64,000 bases of DNA from positions 7,440,001 to 7,504,000 of the forward strand of contig NZ_CP109149.1 of assembly GCF_035920345.1 (NCBI RefSeq). Direction: 5' to 3'. How positions within the stretch are numbered: position 1 is the stretch's first letter; every line of letters starts with the position of its first letter. Made by a program: the position numbers and the translations under genes. Origin of the DNA: Nocardia vinacea (GTDB lineage: Bacteria; Actinomycetota; Actinomycetes; Mycobacteriales; Mycobacteriaceae). Below the pieces are notes generated by a model. That model searched no databases and was not told where the DNA came from. It saw only the letters and a program-made list of their open reading frames with translations. This document shows, one piece after another, positions 57,884 to 64,000 of this stretch.

Positions 57884-59218
57884 TCAGCGCGGCGCGGGTG
57901 GCGGGAAGGGGAGGATCACGGGCGGAATCGTCGGCACCACGATCGGCGGAAGTCCTGGCACGACAATGGTATTCGGGCCGGGCGTGGGCGAGGGCGGCTC
58001 CGTGGTCGTCGCACGGTACGGTGGCGGGGCGGCCACCGACTCAGCGGACTCGGTGGTGCTGGCCGGGGCGACGGCGATCTGCGGGTCCAGGGTGGTGGTG
58101 CGCGGCGGGCTGGTCGGCGAGACCGAGGTCGGGTGGTCACTGCTCTGCGAATCGCGCGTGAGAACCTGTGGGCCGTAACCGAGTCCGAGTCCGATCGCCG
58201 CGACGACAGCCAGTGCACTGACAGTAAGCACCGCACCATTGATTTCCCGCTTGCCGCGGCGCCGCTTGGGCGGTGCGGATAGCCAGGCGGGTGCGAGCTC
58301 ATCGTCATCGACCAGCGAACCTGCGGCGGGTGCGTGCTGCTGCGGGGTCTGGACGACCGTGCGCACCGGACGCGCCATCAGGGCGGCACCGCGGGTGACC
58401 ACCGTCTCCGGGCTGTCGGGCACGATGACCGGCACACCCATCCAGCGTTCGAGTACCTTGGCGATCAGCGGAATTCGCGAACAACCGCCGATCGCGAGCA
58501 CACCGTGCACCGGACGATCCGAGCGCACGATGACATCGCGCGCCATCCGCGCCGACGATTCGATGGCCAGCATGATGAGGGCCTCGAAATTCTCCTGGGC
58601 CAGCAGCACCAGCCCTTGTTCGCTGGGCAGTGCCACGGCGGTATTCGAGGACAGTTGCTCCTTGGCCTCGCGGCACAGTGCGTCCAGGGCGGCCAGCCCC
58701 GCCGAATCCGGCGGATGCGCGATCCGGCCCGAGGCGATCTGCTGTTCGCGGATCAGCGAATCCAGGTAGTCGCCGCTGATATCGCTGGTGCGTTCACTGT
58801 GGCGGGTCTCACGGGTCTGGGTGTCGACGACGCTGACTGTCAGTCCGGAGCTGCCGAGGTCGTAGACGACGAGTGAGGAGATGCCGCGAATATCCCCGGT
58901 GGCCTGCGCGAATTCGACCGCCGCGACAATTTCGGGCACCAGTTCGTAATTGGTGAGCTGCTGACGGGCCATGGCCGCGCGCAGCGCCTTGGCATGCTGC
59001 TCACTGCGGTAGGCGATCGCGGTGGCCGCGATACCGGGCATGGATTCCAGCGTCACGCCGATCGCCTCGGCGGCCAGCTCCTCCACCTGGTGCTCGACAA
59101 CCGGAATGGTCTGTAGATCGAACGAATGCGGTGCGATGGGGCCGTGGGGGCTCGCGGTGTGTGGTCGCGCCATACGGACGGCGCCGGCCCCCACCGAAAC
59201 TCCCAGAACCGAACTCAT
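57884..59218 (-). CDS. Hsp70-like membrane protein with atypical nucleotide motifs
   Basis: A 444-residue protein with an actin-like/Hsp70 ATPase-like domain (about residues 1-295), one membrane helix (about 325-347, NGAVLTVSALAVVAAIGLG), and a Pro/Thr-rich outside tail ending in repeated PGLPPIVVPTIPPVILP. The phosphate-1 motif reads GVSVGAGAVRMA instead of the canonical DLGTT, and phosphate-2 reads VVYDLGSSGLTVSVVD instead of DLGGGTFDVS; the adenosine motif AIGGCSRIPLIAKVLE is good. No substrate-binding domain is present. ATPase activity is doubtful. The start is placed at ATG 59218. Confidence 0.8.
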   Translation of the reverse strand: MSSVLGVSVGAGAVRMARPHTASPHGPIAPHSFDLQTIPVVEHQVEELAAEAIGVTLESMPGIAATAIAYRSEQHAKALRAAMARQQLTNYELVPEIVAAVEFAQATGDIRGISSLVVYDLGSSGLTVSVVDTQTRETRHSERTSDISGDYLDSLIREQQIASGRIAHPPDSAGLAALDALCREAKEQLSSNTAVALPSEQGLVLLAQENFEALIMLAIESSARMARDVIVRSDRPVHGVLAIGGCSRIPLIAKVLERWMGVPVIVPDSPETVVTRGAALMARPVRTVVQTPQQHAPAAGSLVDDDELAPAWLSAPPKRRRGKREINGAVLTVSALAVVAAIGLGLGYGPQVLTRDSQSSDHPTSVSPTSPPRTTTLDPQIAVAPASTTESAESVAAPPPYRATTTEPPSPTPGPNTIVVPGLPPIVVPTIPPVILPFPPPAPR

Positions 59219-59369
59219 CAGCTGCCCATCCCGTTTCACACATCACGACATGCGAGCCTGCGTCGCCCGCCGGGGAATCGGCCCGCTCTCGGGACCCTAC
59301 CGCCGATGTCCGACAGACCCGAAGGCAGGACCTGATCGTCCCGGTGTCGCCCCCGCGTCGCAGGCAACT

Positions 59370-60692
59370 CTACGGTGTGCCGAGTCCGGCGTACACCCAT
59401 CCGGCGTCTCTCCAGGTGGCTCGATTGAGACAGTTCCGACCGTCGATGATCGACCGTTTGCGAACCACCGGATCGAGATCTTGCGGACGCAATGCGACGA
59501 ATTCCTCCCACTCGGTCAGCACCAGCACCACATCGGCGCGATCGCAGGCCTCGGTCACCGAGGTCGCGTAGTTCAATGTGGGGAAGACCCGTCGCGAATT
59601 CTCCGCCGCCTTCGGGTCGTACACCGTCACCACCGCGCCGTGCAGCTGGATCATCCCGGCCACATTCAGCGCGGGTGAGTCACGCACATCGTCGGATTCG
59701 GGTTTGAAGGCCGCACCCAGCACCGCCACATTGGCGCCGAGCAGCGATCCGCCGCAGGCCCGCGCGGCCATATCGACCATCTTGGTGCGGCGGCGCATAT
59801 TGATGTTGTCGACCTCGCGCAGAAAGGCCACCGCGTGATCGGCGCCGAGTTCGCCGGAGCGCGCCATGAACGCGCGGATGTCCTTGGGTAGGCAGCCGCC
59901 GCCGAAACCCAGTCCGGCATTGAGGAATCGGCGGCCGATCCGCGCGTCGTAACCGAGTGCGTCGGCCAGCATGGTCACATCGGCGCCGGTCGCCTCGCAG
60001 ACCTCGGACACGGCGTTGATGAAGGAAATCTTGGTCGCGAGAAAGGCATTCGCGGAGACCTTGACCAATTCGGCGGTGGCCAGGTCGGTCAGCAGGAACG
60101 GCACCTCGGCTGCGATCAGGTCCGCGTAGATCTCGCGCACCAGTTCCTCGACCCAGGCGGCGCTTTCGCGCTCGCGATCCACGCCGAGCACCAGTCGATC
60201 GGGACGCAGTGTGTCCTTCACCGCGAAACCCTCACGCAAGAACTCCGGATTCCACGCCACCTCGACCTCGGCGTCGGTCAGCGCGCGGGCCCGCGTACCC
60301 AATGCGGCGGCGGTTCCCACGGGCACCGTCGACTTCCCCACGATCACCGACGGCCGCTCCAACAGCGGTGCGAGCGTATCGACCACGGCGTGCACATATT
60401 TCAGGTCCGCGGCGTACTCGCCCTTCTTCTGCGGTGTCCCGACCCCGAGGAAATGCACCTGGGCGTGGTCGGCCGCCTCCGCGTACGAGGTGGTGAAGCG
60501 CAGCCGACCGGCGTCCAGGTTCCGGCGCAGCACCTCCTCGAGCCCGGGTTCGTAGAACGGCACCACACCATCGGACAGCTTCGCGACCTTGCCCGGATCG
60601 ATATCCACGCCGATCACATCGTGTCCGAGCTCGGCCATGCACGCCGCGTGCGTGGCCCCGAGGTACCCGGTTCCGAAGACTGTGCATCGCAT
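59370..60692 (-). CDS. UDP-glucose 6-dehydrogenase
   Basis: A 440-residue NAD-dependent enzyme. Seen: CTVFGTGYLGATHAACMAELGH (NAD loop), SKSTVPVGT-like VGKSTVPVGTAA, AWNPEFLREGFAV, LVKVSANAFLATKISFINAVSE, catalytic Cys in LGFGGGCLPKDIRAF, and the C-terminal AAFKPESDDVRDSPAL. Oxidises UDP-glucose to UDP-glucuronate in two steps for polysaccharide synthesis. ATG at 60692; the frame upstream has no extra homology. In M. tuberculosis the gene udgA follows dcd. Divergent from the DUF218 gene. Confidence 0.95.
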   Translation of the reverse strand: MRCTVFGTGYLGATHAACMAELGHDVIGVDIDPGKVAKLSDGVVPFYEPGLEEVLRRNLDAGRLRFTTSYAEAADHAQVHFLGVGTPQKKGEYAADLKYVHAVVDTLAPLLERPSVIVGKSTVPVGTAAALGTRARALTDAEVEVAWNPEFLREGFAVKDTLRPDRLVLGVDRERESAAWVEELVREIYADLIAAEVPFLLTDLATAELVKVSANAFLATKISFINAVSEVCEATGADVTMLADALGYDARIGRRFLNAGLGFGGGCLPKDIRAFMARSGELGADHAVAFLREVDNINMRRRTKMVDMAARACGGSLLGANVAVLGAAFKPESDDVRDSPALNVAGMIQLHGAVVTVYDPKAAENSRRVFPTLNYATSVTEACDRADVVLVLTEWEEFVALRPQDLDPVVRKRSIIDGRNCLNRATWRDAGWVYAGLGTP

Positions 60693-60841
60693 AATCGATT
60701 GATAGGTCCCGTCGATGGCCACCCCACGTCAGCGAGGCAAGGGTCTCGGCAACAGCAGATGTACATGTGGCGACATGAATTGCGGATAGCCCCGCTGACC
60801 TGCGCAAATTCATCCGTGGCGGCCCGGTTACGATCGATCTT

Positions 60842-61387
60842 GTGCGACGCCGGCGCAGTATCCGAGCCCGCAGCGCCTGGGTGGTACTCGGCGTTGCGGT
60901 GGTGGTTTCGGTCGCGGGCCTGTGGCCGGTTTACGTCCGGCCACAGGTGGACGCACCCGCGAAAGCCGATGCGATTCTCGTGCTCGGCGGCGCGCACGAT
61001 GGGCGCGAGAAGCTGGGGCTGCGGCTGGCCAGTGCGGGGTACGCACCCCGGGTGCTGTTCTCGGACCCGTATGAGAACAGTGCGCTGATGAATCGAATCT
61101 GCCACAGCCGCTACAGCTTTCAGGTCACCTGCTTCGATCCGTCGCCGCGCACCACGCGTGGTGAGGGTCGTGAACTCGCCGAACTCGCCGCAGCGCAAGG
61201 TTGGCGTCGCGTCATCGTCATCACCTTCACGCCGCATATCTCGCGGGCCCGCTACATCCTCGGGAAATGCTGGGACGGTGAGGTGCTGATGGTGGATCCG
61301 CGGCCGCGTCTTTCGGTCGCCAGGTGGGCCTACGACTACTTCTACCAGTCCGCCGGATACGTCAAGGCGTTCTTCGAAGACTGCTAG
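60842..61387 (+). CDS. YdcF/DUF218-type membrane-anchored protein
   Basis: A 181-residue protein with one N-terminal helix (RSAWVVLGVAVVVSVAGLW, residues about 10-28) and an external DUF218 domain: ADAILVLGGAHDGREKLGLRL, RVLFSDPYENSAL, CFDPSPRTTRGEGRELAEL, WRRVIVITFTPHISRARYIL. Two Cys (Cys88, Cys97) lie close together and could pair. Family members such as SanA/YdcF act in the envelope, function uncertain. GTG at 60842 is the start, divergent from UDP-glucose dehydrogenase. Confidence 0.85.
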   Translation: MRRRRSIRARSAWVVLGVAVVVSVAGLWPVYVRPQVDAPAKADAILVLGGAHDGREKLGLRLASAGYAPRVLFSDPYENSALMNRICHSRYSFQVTCFDPSPRTTRGEGRELAELAAAQGWRRVIVITFTPHISRARYILGKCWDGEVLMVDPRPRLSVARWAYDYFYQSAGYVKAFFEDC

Positions 61388-61436
61388 CGCCCACAAGTGC
61401 AGGCAGGTGGCATCAGTTTGATTTTCGGCGTGCGAC

Positions 61437-61453
61437 AGACGTACATTGCGTCT
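61437..61453. promoter_or_regulatory. weak dyad before the acyl-CoA dehydrogenase pair
   Basis: AGACG and CGTCT flank a 7-base centre; GACGTA/TGCGTC gives one mismatch. It lies 55 bases before the acyl-CoA dehydrogenase ATG, so it could be an operator. Confidence 0.25.
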
Positions 61454-61507
61454 CGTGGGGCCGCAGAGCGACCCGATGCAATGACGCAGATCCCTCCGGG
61501 AGGGCAG

Positions 61508-62737
61508 ATGGATTACGACTGGTCAGCGGCCGATCTGGACTTTCGCGACGAGGTTCGCGCATTTCTCGACGAGAAGCTGACGCCGGAGCTGCGGCGGGCC
61601 GGGCGCTTGGCGACGAGCGTGTACCCGGACCACGAGGCGAGCATGCAATGGCAGCACATCCTGCACGAGCGCGGCTGGGCCGCACCGGCCTGGCCGGTGG
61701 AACACGGCGGCTGCGATTGGAGCCTCACCCAGCACTACATTTTCAATCGCGAGTCGATGCTGGCCGGTGCGCCGTCGCTCTCGCCGATGGGTATCCGGAT
61801 GGTCGCGCCCGCGATCGTCGCATTCGGTACGCCGGAGCAGAAGGCCTTCTATCTACCGCGCATCCTGACCGGGGAAGTCTTCTTCTGCCAGGGCTATTCG
61901 GAACCGGAGGCCGGTTCGGACCTGGCCGCGCTGACCATGGCCGCCGTCGATGACGGCGCCGATTTCGTCTGCACCGGCAGCAAGATCTGGACCACCCATG
62001 CGACCGAGGCGAATTGGATTTTCTGCCTGGTCCGCACCTCGCGCGAGGGGAAGAAGCAGCAGGGCATCACCTTCCTGCTGATCGATATGACCACGCCGGG
62101 CATCGAGATCCGCCCGCTGGTGATGACCTCCGGCGAACAGGTGCAGAACCAGGTCTTCTTCGATAACGTCCGGGTGCCGAAGGCGAATGTGCTCGGTCGG
62201 ATCGATGACGGCTGGACCGTCGCGAAATATCTGCTCGTGCACGAGCGAGGCGGTGCGGCCGCGCCGATGCTACAGGTCATGGCCCAAGATGTGGCCACCG
62301 CGGCGGCCGAGCAGACCGGACCCGACGGCAATCCCCTGATCGATGACGCGGCCTTCGCGGCGAAGTTGGCGGAGGCTCGAATTCGCACCGAGGTGCTCGA
62401 AATCCTGGAGTACCGCACGCTGTCGGCGATGGCGCAGGGCAAGAATCCGGGGCCGGCGTCCTCGATGCTCAAGATCCTGGCCACCGAATTGAGTCAGCGG
62501 CTCACGGAATTGGCGCTGGAGGCGGCCGGTCCGCGCGGCCGGGTTTATCAGCCGCATGCCACCGCGCCGGGTGGGCCGATCGCCGAATTCACCCCGCCCG
62601 CCGACGGCTATCGCAGCGGCGCGGACTGGCAGGCCGTCGCGCCGCTGCGCTACTTCAACGACCGGGCGGGCTCGATCTATGCGGGCAGCAACGAAATTCA
62701 GCGAAATATCCTCGCCAAGGCAGCATTGGGGCTCTGA
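61508..62737 (+). CDS. acyl-CoA dehydrogenase, subunit 1
   Basis: A 409-residue acyl-CoA dehydrogenase. Seen: WPVEHGGCDWSLTQHYIFN, FCQGYSEPEAGSDLAALTM (FAD site), TGSKIWTTHATEANWIFCLV, HERGG in the middle helix, and RAGSIYAGSNEIQRNILAK at the C-terminus. GGGAGGGCAG directly precedes the ATG at 61508. Its stop shares one base with the next start (TGATG), and the partner is a second, shorter acyl-CoA dehydrogenase: the arrangement of heterotetrameric (alpha2-beta2) enzymes that oxidise sterol side chains in mycobacteria and relatives. Substrate not known. Confidence 0.92.
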   Translation: MDYDWSAADLDFRDEVRAFLDEKLTPELRRAGRLATSVYPDHEASMQWQHILHERGWAAPAWPVEHGGCDWSLTQHYIFNRESMLAGAPSLSPMGIRMVAPAIVAFGTPEQKAFYLPRILTGEVFFCQGYSEPEAGSDLAALTMAAVDDGADFVCTGSKIWTTHATEANWIFCLVRTSREGKKQQGITFLLIDMTTPGIEIRPLVMTSGEQVQNQVFFDNVRVPKANVLGRIDDGWTVAKYLLVHERGGAAAPMLQVMAQDVATAAAEQTGPDGNPLIDDAAFAAKLAEARIRTEVLEILEYRTLSAMAQGKNPGPASSMLKILATELSQRLTELALEAAGPRGRVYQPHATAPGGPIAEFTPPADGYRSGADWQAVAPLRYFNDRAGSIYAGSNEIQRNILAKAALGL

Positions 62738-63885
62738 TGGACTTCACCTTCACCGATGAGCAGGAACTGCTCCGCGACGCGGTGGCCGGATTCCTCGGCG
62801 CCCGTTACGAATTGGCCAAAAGCCGGGGCGCGGCGAAATCCGATGCCGGTTGGCAGTCGAGCATGTGGCGCGGATTCGCCCAGGAGCTGGGCATTCTCGG
62901 CGCCACGCTGCCCGAGCGGGTCGATGGTATGGGCGGTGGTCCGGTCGAGTTGATGATCATCACCGAGGAACTCGGCCGTGCGCTGGTCGTCGAGCCGTAT
63001 GTCGACACCGTGGTGGTCGGTGCCGGTCTGCTGAATCGCACCGGTGGCGAGCGTGCGGATTCGGTACTGCGCCAGATCGTTTCCGGTGCGGCGCGGACAG
63101 CGTTCGCGGCGCTGGAGCCGAGCTCGGGGCAGACGCTGCACGACGTATCGACCACCGCGCGTCGCGATGGTGACGCGTGGGTGCTCGATGGCGTCAAGAC
63201 GGTCGTGACCAGTGCACCGCTGGCGACGCATCTGCTCATTAGCGCGCGCACCGCCGGTGATCGGCGCGATAGGGACGGAATCTCGCTATTCCTCACCGAA
63301 TTCGATGCCGCAGATCTGCCCGCCGGTGTCGAGGTGCATTCGTATCGGACGATCGACGACCGGGTCGGCTCCGATATCACCTTCACCGGCTTCCGATTGC
63401 CAGCCGATGCGCTGCTCGGTGCCGAGGGTGCGGTATGGGACGCGATCGATGCAACGGCGGACGAGGCGATCGCCGCGATCGCGTCCGAGGCTGTCGGCTG
63501 CATGCGAAAGGTGTTGGCGGACACCGTCGAATACGCCAAACAGCGGCAGCAGTTCGGCCAGCCGATCGGCAGTTTCCAGGTGCTCCAGCATCGCATGGTC
63601 GATATGTTCATCGAGCTCGAGCAGGCCATTGCCGCGGTGTATCTGGCCGTCTACTCGTTGGGTGCTGCCGCGCCGGACCGGGCGCGGGCGGTCTCGGCTG
63701 CGAAGGTCACCATCGGTCGTGCCGCGCGCTTCATCGGCCAGAACGCCGTGCAACTGCACGGTGCTATGGGCATGACCGAGGAACTCGCGATCGGCCACTA
63801 CTTCAAGCGACTGACCGCGATCGAATACGAATTCGGTTCCAGCGACCAGCATCTCGCTCGTTATGCGGCGCTGACGAGGCCATAG
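62737..63885 (+). CDS. acyl-CoA dehydrogenase, subunit 2
   Basis: A 382-residue partner of the preceding protein, beginning MDFTFTDEQELLRDAVAGFL. Seen: PERVDGMGGGPVELMIITEELGRALV, VLDGVKTVVTSAPLATHLL, ADTVEYAKQRQQFGQPIGSFQVLQHRM (FAD dimer region), and HGAMGMTEELAIGHYFKRL. The usual SEPxAGSD FAD segment of the first subunit is missing (here EPSSGQTLHD), in line with a half-active subunit in alpha2-beta2 enzymes. The catalytic Glu position is not clearly filled. Confidence 0.9.
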   Translation: MDFTFTDEQELLRDAVAGFLGARYELAKSRGAAKSDAGWQSSMWRGFAQELGILGATLPERVDGMGGGPVELMIITEELGRALVVEPYVDTVVVGAGLLNRTGGERADSVLRQIVSGAARTAFAALEPSSGQTLHDVSTTARRDGDAWVLDGVKTVVTSAPLATHLLISARTAGDRRDRDGISLFLTEFDAADLPAGVEVHSYRTIDDRVGSDITFTGFRLPADALLGAEGAVWDAIDATADEAIAAIASEAVGCMRKVLADTVEYAKQRQQFGQPIGSFQVLQHRMVDMFIELEQAIAAVYLAVYSLGAAAPDRARAVSAAKVTIGRAARFIGQNAVQLHGAMGMTEELAIGHYFKRLTAIEYEFGSSDQHLARYAALTRP

Positions 63886-63887
63886 TC

Positions 63888-63977
63888 GTGTCCGAAAGGG
63901 CCACCGCCATGGTCGAGCTGCTCATCTCCGGAAAAGTAGCCACCGAACTCCCGTCCCTGGACGATTGGTTGGCATAG
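63888..63977 (+). CDS. short open frame after the dehydrogenase, doubtful
   Basis: A 29-codon frame opening GTG two bases after the dehydrogenase stop (VSERATAMVELLISGKV...), ending TAG at 63975-63977. It reads like a protein fragment but has no ribosome site. It could be a small gene or the end of something decayed; only the last 23 bases of the window follow it. Confidence 0.25.
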   Translation: MSERATAMVELLISGKVATELPSLDDWLA

Positions 63978-64000
63978 CACCGGGCGGTCAACGAAAAGCG

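Overview
The window is GC-rich DNA from a mycolic-acid actinobacterium (order Mycobacteriales), most likely Nocardia or a close relative. I infer this from an AftD arabinosyltransferase N-terminus, a proteasome beta subunit, a Mycobacterium-type bifunctional dCTP deaminase, many fatty-acid genes, and the gene order aftD - DUF2613 - lpqI - tetR - htdX/fabG4 - fadA2 - fadE5. That order follows the Mycobacterium tuberculosis Rv0236c-Rv0244c block, here interrupted by extra genes. No database search was run; all names rest on motifs and family knowledge.

Layout. 1-2,500: aftD (partial), a DUF2613 peptide, isochorismate synthase and a universal stress protein, all on the minus strand. 2,600-7,600: ADP-ribosylglycohydrolase, an LpqI/NagZ lipoprotein, a TetR regulator and a DUF5685 protein with a cysteine-rich tail, plus strand. 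7,860-11,680: the divergent htdX-fabG4 / fadA2 acyl-CoA block, with a perfect palindrome in the shared promoter that resembles a site in front of the tetR gene and a weaker one in front of fadE5. 11,800-16,700: a hypothetical protein, a prcB with no adjacent prcA, a 6-phosphogluconate dehydrogenase and a VanW-domain envelope protein. 16,680-26,100: two DUF4185 secreted paralogues around a diguanylate cyclase, a TnpB relic, fadE5, an alpha/beta hydrolase, a methyltransferase and an erythromycin-esterase-like protein. 26,280-30,910: a lipid-degradation cassette (crotonase / thiolase-like, crotonase, TetR, alpha/beta hydrolase) with its own palindrome. 31,000-32,690: a toxin-antitoxin pair, a small lipoprotein, a probable decayed gene and tRNA-Gly(CCC).

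33,251-51,081 is the centrepiece: a single 5,719-residue non-ribosomal peptide synthetase (NRPS) with four modules and a terminal thioesterase, coupled by an ATGA overlap to a DUF6875 gene. Its order is starter-C, half-C, A, T / C, A, T, E / C, A, T, E / C, A, T, TE. This predicts an N-capped tetrapeptide of configuration L-D-D-L. The first module carries a leftover half condensation domain, and A1 and A2 share long identical DNA stretches, so the enzyme appears to have grown by internal duplication. No MbtH, transporter or phosphopantetheinyl transferase gene is in the window.

51,186-64,000 returns to household genes: dcd, a small hypothetical protein divergent from an XRE/TPR regulator, a PLP aminotransferase, a YibE/F membrane protein, an Hsp70-like membrane protein with altered nucleotide motifs, UDP-glucose dehydrogenase, a DUF218 protein and a pair of translationally linked acyl-CoA dehydrogenases.
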